DNA from: Candidatus Hepatincola sp. Av
GTDB lineage: Bacteria; Pseudomonadota; Alphaproteobacteria; WRAU01; Hepatincolaceae
Length of the DNA: 64,000 nt
Assembly (NCBI GenBank): GCA_023518375.1
Contig: CP068450.1
Location: forward strand, 744,001-808,000
Direction of reading: 5' to 3'
A program made the position numbers and the translations under genes. The notes under the pieces were generated by a model. The model was not told where the DNA came from. It saw nothing but the letters and a program-made list of their open reading frames with translations, and ran no database searches. Positions 20,677 through 30,628 of this stretch are shown here, piece after piece (positions within the stretch are counted from its first letter, which is position 1; each line of letters opens with the position of its first letter).

Positions 20677-22173
20677 TTAATTATTAGGACCTTTTTTTAC
20701 TTGCCTTACAATTAAGCATACATCAATTATTATTAGTCCAGTATATAACACCATAAAACCAATTAAACTAAAGGATACAGTAGATACTAATAATTTAGAA
20801 GCACCTTTAAAAGTTGGTAAAATATCTTGAATTACCCAAGGCTGCCTACCATATTCAGCCGCAAACCAACCAGTATGAATAGCTATCCAAGGTAAAGGTA
20901 ACATACATAAAGAAACTACACTTAACCATTTGTAATCTGTGATTTTATTTTTTAATACTATATAGTAGTATCCAACAAAATATATTAAGAATAATAAACC
21001 TAGCCCTACCATTAAACGAAAAGCAAAAAACAATGGAAAAGTATTGGGAACAGAATTAGTAGCTGTAATTTTAATTTCTTGTTCAGTAGCATTTGGAATA
21101 TCATTAGTAATTCTATGTAACAATAAAGCATAACCTAAATATTGAATATTATCTTGTAGGTATTTTTTATTAGAATTATTAGGATTCTGCTTGTATTTTT
21201 GTAAAGCTACATAAACTTTAATACCTTTTCTAATTTTTATTTCATTATCTTGGATAATATCATTAGTACCTTCAATAGGAGTTCCATTTAAAATAGTCAG
21301 TAACTTAGGGATAACTATTTCAAAGTCATTTTGTTTTTTCTTTTGGTTAGGCCAAGCTAATACTCTAAAGCCCGCTTGTTGCTCGGTATTCCACACTCCT
21401 TCAAATGCTGCTATTTTACTTTTTTGAGTATTATATATTATTAAACCTTTTTCATGCCCTGAACCTAAACTAGCAAGGGTAGATAACAAACCTACTACCA
21501 CTGCTACCATAATACTTCTTTTAGCAAACTCAATATGACGATTCTTTAACAAGTAATAACTAGAAATAGCTATTACGAAAATAGCCCCCAAAGTATAAGA
21601 AGCCATGAGTGTATGTAAAAATTTTAATTGAGCCGCTGGATTAAAAACAAGATCTACAAAACTACTCATTTCCATTCGCATGGTATCTAAATTAAAATAA
21701 GCACCAACAGGGCTTTGCATCCAACCATTAACTATTAGAATCCATAAAGCTGAAAAATTTGAACCTAAAAACAAAAGCCAAGTTATCATTAAGTGCTTTT
21801 TTTTAGAGAGTTTATCCCAACCATAAAAGAACAAAACAATAAATGTACCTTCTAAGAAAAAAGCTATTAACCCCTCTATAACTAGGGGAATCCCCAAAAC
21901 ATCACCTACATAATGGGAATAATAAGACCAATTAGTTCCAAATTGGAATTCCATAGGAATACCAGTTAGTACACCAAAAACAAAATTAATTGCAAAAATA
22001 GCACCCCAAAAACGTACCATATCTTTATAAATGGCTTTATTAGTTTTAACATAAATAGTTTCCATAATTGCCATTAATAAGGTTAAACCTAAGGTAAGAG
22101 GCACAAATAAAAAGTGAACGAATGTGGTATAAGCAAATTGGAAACGAGAAAGATCTGTAGATTCAATTAACAT
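20677..22173 (-). CDS. cydA: Cytochrome bd ubiquinol oxidase subunit I
   Basis: 498 residues. A haem-ligand His is at residue 20 (TTFVHFLFVPLTLG); the EFQFGTNWSYYSHYVGD and NGWMQSPVGA segments and the GWFAAEYGRQPW motif near the C-terminus are typical CydA. The quinol-binding Q loop (about residues 240-330) is present. It contains haems b558, b595 and d and reduces O2 at low tension. With CydX this gives a complete bd-type oxidase, suited to microaerobic host niches. The 260 bases upstream contain no other gene and should hold the operon promoter. Confidence 0.97.
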   Translation of the reverse strand: MLIESTDLSRFQFAYTTFVHFLFVPLTLGLTLLMAIMETIYVKTNKAIYKDMVRFWGAIFAINFVFGVLTGIPMEFQFGTNWSYYSHYVGDVLGIPLVIEGLIAFFLEGTFIVLFFYGWDKLSKKKHLMITWLLFLGSNFSALWILIVNGWMQSPVGAYFNLDTMRMEMSSFVDLVFNPAAQLKFLHTLMASYTLGAIFVIAISSYYLLKNRHIEFAKRSIMVAVVVGLLSTLASLGSGHEKGLIIYNTQKSKIAAFEGVWNTEQQAGFRVLAWPNQKKKQNDFEIVIPKLLTILNGTPIEGTNDIIQDNEIKIRKGIKVYVALQKYKQNPNNSNKKYLQDNIQYLGYALLLHRITNDIPNATEQEIKITATNSVPNTFPLFFAFRLMVGLGLLFLIYFVGYYYIVLKNKITDYKWLSVVSLCMLPLPWIAIHTGWFAAEYGRQPWVIQDILPTFKGASKLLVSTVSFSLIGFMVLYTGLIIIDVCLIVRQVKKGPNN

Positions 22174-22433
22174 AATTAAATAACTCTGTTGCTTAGAGTA
22201 AAATACATCTTGAAAAATAGTGTTTAATTAAATACCTGTCTATAAGAAGAAAAAAAAGAAACACATACACAATTTTTAACCTATAGCTTACTAATATTGT
22301 ATAAAGTTAAAAATACCTAAAAAGGAATCTTAAATATATCTTTTTCTTTTACTTAAAAAACTTGTAAACACAAACTCTTAAAAGACCTAGCACTACTATT
22401 TTTATTGTACTTATATTTCACAGAAAATAATAG

Positions 22434-23456
22434 TTATAATAATTCTATTATTTTTTCTGCAATTTGTAACATATTTAAAGCAGTACCTTTTCGTAGGTTA
22501 TCTGCTACTACCCACATATTAATTGTATTTATCTTACTAGAATCTAAACGAATCCTACTAATGTATACCTTAGATTCTCCAGCCGCCTCTACAGGGGTTA
22601 CATACCCTTCATTTGCACGATGATCTATTATAGAAATACCTGTGGTTTGTTGTAAAACATTTCTAATTAATGCTTCAGAGACCTCATTTAAAAACTCTAC
22701 ATTAATAGACAAAGCACTTGAAATAAAGGTAGGAACTTGCACACAAGTAACACTAAGAGCAATATCTTCACCTAAAATTCTATTAACTTCTTGGCTTAAT
22801 TGAACTTCATTATTAGTGTTACCACTTTTGTCAAAATCACCAATATGAGGAATTACATTAAAAGCAATTTGTTTCGTAAATACTTTTTTAGTATCGTAAA
22901 TAGAAACTCCTTGAAAAACGGCTCTGGTTTGTTCAAATAGTTCCTCTAAACCACTATTACCTTCCTCTGATACTGCCTGAAAAGTACTAGCAACCACTCT
23001 TTTCAACATAAACACTTCATGCAAAGGTGCTAAAGCCATAAGCATAATAGTAGTAATACAATTAGGAGTTACTACTATGTTCTTATTTTTATATTCTAAG
23101 ATAGAATCACCATTAACTTCAGGAATAATTAATGGAATTTGAGAATCGTTTGAAAAAACATTTGATGTATCTATTACTATAGTACCTGTAGTTGCAATTT
23201 TTTCTACATAGGCTAGGCTAACTTTAGAACCTGCACAAGAAAAAACAAAATCTAAAGCTACTTTAGTAAAATCATAAGAAGCAATATTTTTAATGATTTT
23301 ACTTGAACCTTGAAAAGAAGCAATAGCCCCTTGACTCTCTTCAGTATCTAATAAAATTAAATCTTCAATAGGGAATTTTCTTTCCTCTAATAGTTCTAAT
23401 AGCTCTGTACCAATACGGCTGCCAGCACCTAAAATAGCAACTTTATATTTCTGCAT
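22434..23456 (-). CDS. asd: Aspartate-semialdehyde dehydrogenase
   Basis: Catalyses reduction of aspartyl phosphate to aspartate semialdehyde, feeding lysine/diaminopimelate, threonine and methionine synthesis. The NADP Rossmann motif GAGSRIGTELLELL is at the N-terminus. The active-site Cys is in TPNCITT near residue 128, and a late conserved Arg and His occur in SRIRLDSS and IDHRANEG. I chose ATG at 23456 because the residues upstream (to 23483) are not family-like and a GGGGA ribosome site precedes this ATG. Together with dapF in this window it supports meso-diaminopimelate peptidoglycan. Confidence 0.92.
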   Translation of the reverse strand: MQKYKVAILGAGSRIGTELLELLEERKFPIEDLILLDTEESQGAIASFQGSSKIIKNIASYDFTKVALDFVFSCAGSKVSLAYVEKIATTGTIVIDTSNVFSNDSQIPLIIPEVNGDSILEYKNKNIVVTPNCITTIMLMALAPLHEVFMLKRVVASTFQAVSEEGNSGLEELFEQTRAVFQGVSIYDTKKVFTKQIAFNVIPHIGDFDKSGNTNNEVQLSQEVNRILGEDIALSVTCVQVPTFISSALSINVEFLNEVSEALIRNVLQQTTGISIIDHRANEGYVTPVEAAGESKVYISRIRLDSSKINTINMWVVADNLRKGTALNMLQIAEKIIELL

Positions 23457-23509
23457 TTTTCCCCATAATTTTTTAGTAACCAATTAATTTTATTTAGTAT
23501 TACATATGT

Positions 23510-23545
23510 AAAAAGGAGCAATATAGGAATATAATGCTCCTTTTT
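23510..23545 (-). terminator. Rho-independent terminator of the rpsP-rimM-trmD-rplS operon
   Basis: A perfect 11-bp stem built around GGAGCA/TGCTCC with A/T arms (23510-23520 with 23535-23545) and a 14-base loop. Read on the minus strand, the stem is followed by a T run. It lies 34 bases past the rplS stop. Confidence 0.85.
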
Positions 23546-23579
23546 GAATTTACTAAAACTTTTTATAATAAGTAACAAA

Positions 23580-23948
23580 CTAATACTTAGTTTTATAACC
23601 TGTAGTTTCCTCGGCAATTTTAGCTGATTTACCTAACCTACCTTTTAAATAATATAATTTGGCTCTTCTTACTTTACCTTTTTTCAATAGTTTTACCGAA
23701 TCAATGTTAGGAGAATAATATGGGAAAACCCTTTCAACTCCTGTACCATAAGAAATTTTACGTACGGTAAAAGCAGAGTTTAACCCTCGGTTTTTAATAG
23801 CAATACATACTCCCTCGTAATTTTGGAATCTTTCACCTATTTTTACTTTTACGGCAATACTATCACCTACATTAAAAGTAGGGTATTTATTTTCTACTGT
23901 TAATTTAGCTATTTGTTCTTGTTCAAATTCAGCTAATACGTTAGTCAT
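23580..23948 (-). CDS. rplS: 50S ribosomal protein bL19
   Basis: 122 residues from the preferred start. The family core is clear: [23 protein letters not shown]-type [36 protein letters not shown] and [20 protein letters not shown] chose ATG at 23948 because a GGAG lies six bases upstream, and the start overlaps the trmD stop by eight bases. An upstream in-frame ATG at 23960 has no ribosome site. Last gene of its operon. Confidence 0.97.
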   Translation of the reverse strand: MTNVLAEFEQEQIAKLTVENKYPTFNVGDSIAVKVKIGERFQNYEGVCIAIKNRGLNSAFTVRKISYGTGVERVFPYYSPNIDSVKLLKKGKVRRAKLYYLKGRLGKSAKIAEETTGYKTKY

Positions 23949-24675
23949 TGTTAGCTCCATTAATTAAATTTTTATATTTTTGCCATAAATCAGGGCGAAC
24001 TTTCTTAGTTTGTTCTTCTGCCTTTTTTGTTCGCCATTCCCTTATTCTAGCATGGTTACCCGAAAGTAATACTTCAGGAACCTTATGGTTTTTCCAAATA
24101 TTAGGCTTAGTATATTGAGGATACTCTAATAAGTTATCCTTAAAGCTCTCCTCTGTCAAACATTCATAGGAGTTTAACACATTTGGTAAGAATCTCAAAA
24201 TAGAATCTAACAAAACCATACTAGCTAACTCTCCACCAGATAAGATATAATCACCAATGCTTATTTCTTTTGGTTTATATTCATCAATAATGCGTTGGTC
24301 AATACCTTCAAAATGCCCACAAATTAAAGTAATACCATCTTCTTTAGCTAACTCTTGAGCCATTTCTGCATTAAATACTACTCCCCTAGGGCTAGGATAT
24401 ACTAAATTTGTTGAGCTTTGCTTACTTAGGGCATAATCTATAGCTTTACCTAGTACATCTGGTTTTAATAATAAACCTTTGCCACCTCCAAAAACTTTAT
24501 CATCAACCCTTTTGTAAGAATCTTCAGCAAAATCCCGAATATCAATAATTTCTAAAATCCATTCTTTACCTAAAGCCTTACCAATTACTCCAGCACTTAA
24601 ATAACTTGGAAAAACTTCTTTATATAAAGTTAAAATTGTAACTTTATAAGGTTTATTATTTGTTGTCTGGTTCAT
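23941..24675 (-). CDS. trmD: tRNA (guanine-37-N1)-methyltransferase
   Basis: About 244 residues. It has the SPOUT knot motifs: [25 protein letters not shown] and the [12 protein letters not shown] loop, which bind AdoMet in the trefoil knot. It methylates G37 of tRNAs reading CNN codons and prevents frameshifting. The longest frame begins with TTG at 24681; the ATG two codons on (24675) is more likely. Either start overlaps the 3' end of rimM, suggesting translational coupling. Standard rpsP-rimM-trmD-rplS context. Confidence 0.96.
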   Translation of the reverse strand: MNQTTNNKPYKVTILTLYKEVFPSYLSAGVIGKALGKEWILEIIDIRDFAEDSYKRVDDKVFGGGKGLLLKPDVLGKAIDYALSKQSSTNLVYPSPRGVVFNAEMAQELAKEDGITLICGHFEGIDQRIIDEYKPKEISIGDYILSGGELASMVLLDSILRFLPNVLNSYECLTEESFKDNLLEYPQYTKPNIWKNHKVPEVLLSGNHARIREWRTKKAEEQTKKVRPDLWQKYKNLINGANND

Positions 24676-25186
24676 ATTCAAAGTCTATGTAACTAAGAGA
24701 AGCTATTGTTATATACTTTTTTGGTAAATTTACCTCTAAAACATTTTTTTTAGTAAAACTAATGAAAACCTTCTCCTGATTATCTTGTAAAATTTCTAAA
24801 ATATCACCTGCCCCAAAGTCAAAAATTGCTGTAATTTTACCAAAATGCTCTTTGTTTACTGTAAAAACGTCTAAACCTATTAAATCTATATGATAGTAAC
24901 TATCATCTTCTGCTAAAGCAGGTAAAGATTCTTTTGAAGTATATAAAGATTTATTAATTAATTTTTCAGCATCATTAATGGAATCTATGCCTGCAATTTT
25001 TGCCACTACAATAGTTTTATGGATATAGGCTTTTGTAATGGTATAATGATTATTTTGCTCATCAAAAATATCATATTCCATTATGGCTAAAGGATCCTCT
25101 GTAAAAGATTTTAATTTTACTTCCCCTTTTAAACCTTTAGTGGCTACTATTTTAGCTAATAACACATATGAATTGCTATTTACCAT
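24656..25186 (-). CDS. rimM: Ribosome maturation factor RimM
   Basis: 176 residues. The N-terminal beta barrel starts with VLLAKIVATKGLKGEVKLKSFTEDP, the usual RimM opening. The C-terminal PRC-barrel part contains YYHIDLIGLDVF and FDFGAGDILEI. It assists 30S head assembly and binds uS19. A GAAGGTGA ribosome site precedes the ATG. Confidence 0.94.
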   Translation of the reverse strand: MVNSNSYVLLAKIVATKGLKGEVKLKSFTEDPLAIMEYDIFDEQNNHYTITKAYIHKTIVVAKIAGIDSINDAEKLINKSLYTSKESLPALAEDDSYYHIDLIGLDVFTVNKEHFGKITAIFDFGAGDILEILQDNQEKVFISFTKKNVLEVNLPKKYITIASLSYIDFEYEPDNK

Positions 25187-25254
25187 CTATTCACCTTCTT
25201 ATAAAAATTAGAAAGGGTTATGTAAACTTTATGTAACCTAATCAGTTAAACCCT

Positions 25255-25710
25255 TTATTTTTTAGATTCTTCTGTAACTTCTTCAGTTGCTGGTGCTTCT
25301 TTAGTTTCAGTTTCAGGCTTTTCTTCCACCTTTTCTTTAGGCTTTTCTGTTTTTCCTTCAGATTCAGCTGCCGCTAATTTATCGGCTTCTGCTTGAAGTT
25401 TAGCTGCTGCTTTAGCTTTTGGCTTATGTTTTTTGGTTTGTTCTGGGTAAGTCTTAGCTTCTACTAAACCAGCTTTAGTTAAAAGTTTGTAAACTCTATC
25501 AGTAGGAATAGCCCCAGTAGATAACCAATATTTTATTCTTTCTATTTTTAATGTTATTCTTTGCTCATGTTCATGATCTAACATAGGGTTATATTTCCCT
25601 ACTGTTTCTAAAAACTTACCATCTCGTGGTGACCTAGCATCTGCTGCCACAATATGATAATAAGGTTTCTTTTTCGCACCCCAACGAGCTAAACGAAGCT
25701 TAACCGCCAT
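25255..25710 (-). CDS. rpsP: 30S ribosomal protein bS16 with an acidic/basic tail
   Basis: 151 residues. The first ~80 are a standard bS16 ([36 protein letters not shown]). The remaining ~65 are a Lys/Glu/Ala-rich low-complexity extension seen in many alphaproteobacterial bS16 proteins, probably disordered. First gene of the rimM-trmD-rplS operon. About 230 bases separate it from ffh. Confidence 0.96.
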   Translation of the reverse strand: MAVKLRLARWGAKKKPYYHIVAADARSPRDGKFLETVGKYNPMLDHEHEQRITLKIERIKYWLSTGAIPTDRVYKLLTKAGLVEAKTYPEQTKKHKPKAKAAAKLQAEADKLAAAESEGKTEKPKEKVEEKPETETKEAPATEEVTEESKK

Positions 25711-25944
25711 TATGTATTTCTCCTATTCCTTTCAACCTTAGTTTCAAGGTAATTTATTACATTAATTTAGTTTTTTCTATACAAAAACATAATATTAACT
25801 ATTTTTACAATATTATTGTAATAATAGAAAATCAACAATTAATCAACTAAATTATTCATTATAACTACTTTTTTATTATTTTATAGTTTATTTATAAATA
25901 ATTTTTAATATATATATTACCCTAATTTCTTCCATTCTTTTGTA

Positions 25945-27342
25945 TTATTTAGGATCTTTCATTGTTAAATTCTTTAAATTAGGGTTATTCATAAGGTTAC
26001 CTAAACCTAACTCTTTGGCTACACCTAACATATTTTTCATATTGCCTCCTTTCATTTTTTTCATGGTTTTTGCCATCATTTCATATTGTTTTAAAAGAAT
26101 ATTAATATCTTGCAAGGTAGTAGCTGAACCTGCTGCTATTCTTTTCTTTCTTGAAAAATTTAAAACCTTAACAGACCTTTTTTCTAAAGGAGTCATTGAA
26201 TTTATAATAGCAATTTGTTTTTTAAAAATTTTTTCATCTAAATTGCTATTTTGAAGTTTACTTTTTAAAGCCCCTAAACCTGGAAGCATAGATAGTAAAG
26301 AGCCTGTACCTCCAAATTTTTTCATTTGCAATAATTGTTTTTTGTAATCTTCTAAAGAAAATAAACCCTTTGCTAACCTTTTTTGAAGTTTTGACGTTTC
26401 TTCTTTATTAACATCAATATCTTCAAATTTTTCAATTAAAGAAATAATATCACCTTGATCTAAGATGTTATCTACAATTCTTTTGGGTATAAAAGTTTGT
26501 AAATTATGAATTTTTTCCCCAACTCCCATAAATTTAATGGGTACATTGGTTACATATTTACAAGAGAGAATTGCTCCTCCCCTAGAGTCTGCATCGGCTT
26601 TTGTAGCAACAATACCACTAAGGGGAACCTTGCTTTGAAACTGGCTAGCTACTTGTAAAGCAATCTGCCCTACCATAGCATCTATTACCAATAAAACTTC
26701 TTTTGGTTTAATTTGCTTGTAAATGTTTTGTAGCTCTACCATTAGAGGTTCATCAATAGATAACCTACCAGCAGTATCAAGAATTACTACATCGTATATA
26801 TTCTTTTTAGCATAGCTTTCTATATCTGTTAGAATTTTATTTAAGTTTTTTTGTTCATGCTGAAAAAAATCTAAACCATTATCTTGGCAAAGAGTTTGTA
26901 ACTGCTCGTAAGCCGCAGGACGAGCAAGATCCAACGAAGTTAGTAAAACTTTTTTATTTTCTTTATTCTTTAAAAAATAAGCAATCTTAGCAGCTGAGGT
27001 AGTTTTTCCTGTACCTTGTAAACCTATCACCATACAAAAAGTAGTTGGTTTTGTATATAAGGCCATTTCCTCGTTAGAACTACTTAAAATTTCAAAGATG
27101 TTATCGTATAAACTCTTTAAAATAACTTGCTTAGGAGAAACGCTTTTATAAATTTCTTTACCTAGTAAATCTTCTTTTAATTTGTTAATTAAAAATTTTA
27201 CTAAAGGCAGAGCCACATCAGCTTCTAATAATACAAGGCGAATTTCCCGCAACACTGAATCTAAATCTTTTTCATCTATGGTACCTTTTTTGCCAATAAG
27301 TTTAAAAATATCTTTGAATCTGGAACTTAAATTTTCTAGCAT
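25945..27342 (-). CDS. ffh: Signal recognition particle GTPase Ffh
   Basis: 465 residues in NG-M order. The N domain is followed by the GTPase P-loop GLQGTGKTTSAAK, DLARPAAYEQL, DTAGRLSID and TKADADSRGG, then the Met-rich M domain (about residues 330-440) with EMMAKTMKKMKGGNMK. It binds signal peptides of nascent inner-membrane proteins and docks with FtsY, which is also in this window. It lies upstream of rpsP in the same direction. Confidence 0.97.
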   Translation of the reverse strand: MLENLSSRFKDIFKLIGKKGTIDEKDLDSVLREIRLVLLEADVALPLVKFLINKLKEDLLGKEIYKSVSPKQVILKSLYDNIFEILSSSNEEMALYTKPTTFCMVIGLQGTGKTTSAAKIAYFLKNKENKKVLLTSLDLARPAAYEQLQTLCQDNGLDFFQHEQKNLNKILTDIESYAKKNIYDVVILDTAGRLSIDEPLMVELQNIYKQIKPKEVLLVIDAMVGQIALQVASQFQSKVPLSGIVATKADADSRGGAILSCKYVTNVPIKFMGVGEKIHNLQTFIPKRIVDNILDQGDIISLIEKFEDIDVNKEETSKLQKRLAKGLFSLEDYKKQLLQMKKFGGTGSLLSMLPGLGALKSKLQNSNLDEKIFKKQIAIINSMTPLEKRSVKVLNFSRKKRIAAGSATTLQDINILLKQYEMMAKTMKKMKGGNMKNMLGVAKELGLGNLMNNPNLKNLTMKDPK

Positions 27343-27441
27343 ATTTCCTTATATGTTAATTATAATAATTACATGGTAACTTATTAATTATAGTATAGTA
27401 ACTAATATATTCAATGCAACTTTAGTTAATTTATAAAACCT

Positions 27442-28476
27442 ATGTTGAAACAAATTCCATTTATAAAGATGCAAGCTTTGGGCAATGATTTTCTTATTAT
27501 CTCCCATAAATATAAAAATTATTTCCTAGCAAATAATAAAGAAAAAATAAAATTACTGGCTAACCGTGTAGCTGGAGTAAATATTAATACGGCTAATTTT
27601 ATTAATAACGAATGCCTGAGCTTTGCTAAGGAACAAGTAGGAGCCGACCAAGTAATTTTCTATGAGATTGTAAGTGAAGCTCAAAAAATAATTTCTGTAA
27701 GTATTTTTAACCAAGATGGTAGTGAAGCCTGTGCATGTGGTAATGGTTTTCGTTGTATTGGTAAATATTTTTGGGAAACAAAAGCATGGCAAAACTTAAC
27801 TTTGCAAGTTTATAACAACAAACAAAAATATCATGTACAACGTGTAATTAATCCCCAACTTAAACTAAACACTCATTCTGATGAATATATAGTAAATATG
27901 GGTTTAATATGCCCTGAACCATACAATCCTAAATTATCTAAAAATATACAACTTCTATCAACTAACCATATTAGCCCTACTATATTAAAAAAAATCACAA
28001 AATATGAAAATCTTACTCGGTATGTTTATGCTCCTAACCCTCATTTAGTATTATTTATAAAAGATAAACTCACTTTAGAGGAAATTACAGAATGTGGTAA
28101 AATGTTAGAACCTGCCAATATTAATAACCATAATAATGGGCAAAATATTAACTTTGTCACAATTCTTAATGAAAATAATTTACACCTAAACACTTATGAA
28201 CGTGGTACAGGGTGTACTCAGGCTTGTGGTACTGGTGCTGTAGCAAGTTTTTGTGCTAGTTTTACTAATTATATAGAAAATACTAACAATAATACGCAAA
28301 ATATTGAAGCTAGCAGATTGAATACTAAATATCCATTTGGCAAAATTAACTCTTCTGTTACAGTTCACATGGATGGAGGAACACTACAAGTTAGCCAAAA
28401 ACCTTGCCGTAATACTTATAATATTTTCATGCAAGGACTTGCTACTATTGTATTTCAAGGTAACATCAAAATATAA
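27442..28476 (+). CDS. dapF: Diaminopimelate epimerase
   Basis: 344 residues, longer than the usual ~275 because of extra loops in both halves. The two catalytic Cys are present: CGNGFRC near residues 99-105 and GCTQACGTGAVA near residues 257-268. The N-terminal MQALGNDF motif is also conserved. It converts LL- to meso-diaminopimelate for lysine and peptidoglycan. In many Alphaproteobacteria dapF, mtaB and ftsY are consecutive; here dapF and mtaB are kept but ftsY is 12 kb away. Confidence 0.93.
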   Translation: MLKQIPFIKMQALGNDFLIISHKYKNYFLANNKEKIKLLANRVAGVNINTANFINNECLSFAKEQVGADQVIFYEIVSEAQKIISVSIFNQDGSEACACGNGFRCIGKYFWETKAWQNLTLQVYNNKQKYHVQRVINPQLKLNTHSDEYIVNMGLICPEPYNPKLSKNIQLLSTNHISPTILKKITKYENLTRYVYAPNPHLVLFIKDKLTLEEITECGKMLEPANINNHNNGQNINFVTILNENNLHLNTYERGTGCTQACGTGAVASFCASFTNYIENTNNNTQNIEASRLNTKYPFGKINSSVTVHMDGGTLQVSQKPCRNTYNIFMQGLATIVFQGNIKI

Positions 28477-28685
28477 TTGGTTATTCTTAGTATTATCTTA
28501 GTATTAAAAGTATATCTTTAGTTAATTAATTATTTATTATAAAACAAAATAAGTAACTTATTGCTCTTAAACCATAGGAATTTATTACCACCTATACAGA
28601 AAAAATCTTTTAAGAAAACTACACTTATGCTATAGTTTCTGCTACATTAAACTTTTATAGGAATAATTACTTTAAATAAAAAAAT

Positions 28686-29963
28686 ATGCCACATAAACCA
28701 ATAAAAAACCATTCAAACCAAGTTGTATCTTTAGGTTGCCGTTTAAATATTTTTGAAGCCGAGCTTATTAAAAAACAAGCCCTCCTTGCTAATGTAGAAA
28801 ATTCTATTATTGTTAATACTTGTACGGTTACCCAAGAAGCCCACCGCCAATCTATGCAACAAATTAGAAAGTTAAAAAAAGAAAATCCCAATGCCAACAT
28901 TATTGTTACTGGTTGTGGAGCCCAAGTAGATCCTAAAGGTTTTGCTAATATGCCTGAAGTAAGTAAAGTGATTGGTAATACAGATAAATTCTCTATTAAA
29001 GCCTTAGAAAGCCCAGAAAAAATTATTGTTAATGATGTTAACAACCAAGATAATACTTATAAACTCCCTTTAATTCAAGGATTTGCCAATAAAACTAAAG
29101 CCTTTATTCAAATTCAACAAGGTTGCGACCACCGTTGCACCTTTTGTATTATTCAACAAGCCAGAGGTAATAGTAGGAGTGTATCTACTGAAGATATTAT
29201 AGCCCAAGTGAAACAAGCTGTAGCTTTTGGGCATAAAGAAATTATTTTAACAGGAGTAGATATATCCTCTTGGAATAGGAATGCTTTAAGTACTGAACCC
29301 TCTCAAATAGGCTTACTATGCTTAGATATTTTAAAAGCTGTACCTAGTTTGCCAAGGTTACGTTTAAGCTCTTTAGACCCAGCCGTACCAGATACAAATA
29401 TCCTTACCTTATTAAAGAATGAAGAACGTTTTATGCCCCATATTCATTTAAGTTTGCAATCCATGAATAACTCAGTTTTAAAACATATGGGAAGAAGGCA
29501 TTGTAAAGATTCTGCTATTGCTTGGATTCACGAACTTACCTCTGCTAACCCTAATCTTGCCATTGGAGCCGATATAATTTGTGGTTTCCCTAAAGAAACA
29601 GAAAACCAATACCAAGAAACTTTAGCTTGTATTCAAAAATTACAAATACCTTTTTTACATGTTTTTCCTTACTCTGAAAGAGCCAATACCGTAGCCACAA
29701 AAATAAAACCGCAAGTTCCCATTCATGTACGCAAAAAAAGGGCTAAAACATTAATAGATATTGGTTATATTAATAAAACTAATTTTTTTGCTAAATATGT
29801 TGGTAAGAGTATGCAAATGTTAGTAGAAAGTAAGAATATAGGTTACACTCAAAATTATTGCCCTGTAGAATTAATTAGTAACAAAGTATACTCTAAGGAA
29901 ATTATTAATATAGAAATTATAGGCTATAACAAACAACAACTATTAGCTAAAGCTATAATATAA
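28686..29963 (+). CDS. mtaB: tRNA t6A37 methylthiotransferase MtaB
   Basis: 425 residues. The N-terminal methylthiotransferase domain has three Cys (SLGCRLN, NTCTV, TGCGAQ). The radical-SAM core has CDHRCTFC near residue 146, followed by the TIM-barrel motifs GVDISSW and LSLQSMNN. The C-terminal TRAM domain ends at the stop. It converts t6A to ms2t6A at position 37 of ANN-reading tRNAs. The three N-terminal Cys spacing and the lack of an extra N-terminal stretch favour MtaB over MiaB or RimO. Its last ~35 codons are repeated at 37.6 kb. Confidence 0.92.
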   Translation: MPHKPIKNHSNQVVSLGCRLNIFEAELIKKQALLANVENSIIVNTCTVTQEAHRQSMQQIRKLKKENPNANIIVTGCGAQVDPKGFANMPEVSKVIGNTDKFSIKALESPEKIIVNDVNNQDNTYKLPLIQGFANKTKAFIQIQQGCDHRCTFCIIQQARGNSRSVSTEDIIAQVKQAVAFGHKEIILTGVDISSWNRNALSTEPSQIGLLCLDILKAVPSLPRLRLSSLDPAVPDTNILTLLKNEERFMPHIHLSLQSMNNSVLKHMGRRHCKDSAIAWIHELTSANPNLAIGADIICGFPKETENQYQETLACIQKLQIPFLHVFPYSERANTVATKIKPQVPIHVRKKRAKTLIDIGYINKTNFFAKYVGKSMQMLVESKNIGYTQNYCPVELISNKVYSKEIINIEIIGYNKQQLLAKAII

Positions 29964-29970
29964 AAGAATA
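29854..29970. repeat. Direct repeat A, left copy (3' end of mtaB)
   Basis: Covers the last part of mtaB and its stop. It recurs at 37615-37733 in the same orientation with about ten substitutions and a 2-base length difference. It ends in AAAGAATA, a short motif that also begins repeat B. Confidence 0.88.
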
Positions 29971-30046
29971 AGAGAACTTTGAAATGTTTAATTACTTTAA
30001 AATATAATAGGTTTTTTTATTCTTTATATATATTTTTTCAGTTCAA

Positions 30047-30625
30047 TTACTCGCCAATATCACTATGCCCTTCTTCCAATTCCCATTGTATGCCATACTT
30101 ATCTACAAAATAAAAATATTTAATATTACTGATAATATCACACACTTTTTGCTTTTCTTCTGTTCTTTGCTCTAGACTTTCATCAAAAAACTTAAATTCT
30201 TTTGGTGTTATATTATCTATTTTATATGGTTGATATTCTAAATGACTAGAAATAAACTTTACTTCTGCAGATGATTTTAAATATTCAAAAGCACTATCTA
30301 TATTATCTACTTTTAGGGCTATATGCCCTACATTTCCAATTTGGTAAGTTGACTTATTAGTTTCTATTTTATTAATACCTTGAGGATTATGATAATCCAT
30401 TAACTCTATAGTAACATTGGTATTTGGGAGTTGTAAAAACACTATAGAGACATCTACAGTTTCAGGACGATCTATAAAGCCTGCGGATTTCGCAAAACCT
30501 ACATTCTTAAAGTTAGAAAACTGTTGCAAAGGAATCGCATTGAAAATCTTTTTATAATATTCTATCCCGCTATTGATATCCTCAACTACAATGTTAATAT
30601 GGCTTAATCCTTTTAGTTTTATCAT
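30047..30625 (-). CDS. VOC-superfamily (glyoxalase/dioxygenase fold) protein
   Basis: 192 residues. The N-terminal GLSHINIVVEDINSGIEYYKKIF and the later GNVGHIALKVDNIDSAFEYLK are the two beta-alpha-beta modules of a VOC domain; possible metal-ligand residues are His9 and the Glu residues in TIELMD and QWELEEGH. Members include glyoxalases, dioxygenases and drug-binding resistance proteins. A strong AAAGGAG ribosome site precedes the ATG. It is the distal gene of a minus-strand run with the VUT, 106-aa and XRE genes, so a role in handling the island's product is possible but unproven. Confidence 0.75.
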   Translation of the reverse strand: MIKLKGLSHINIVVEDINSGIEYYKKIFNAIPLQQFSNFKNVGFAKSAGFIDRPETVDVSIVFLQLPNTNVTIELMDYHNPQGINKIETNKSTYQIGNVGHIALKVDNIDSAFEYLKSSAEVKFISSHLEYQPYKIDNITPKEFKFFDESLEQRTEEKQKVCDIISNIKYFYFVDKYGIQWELEEGHSDIGE

Positions 30626-30628
30626 AAC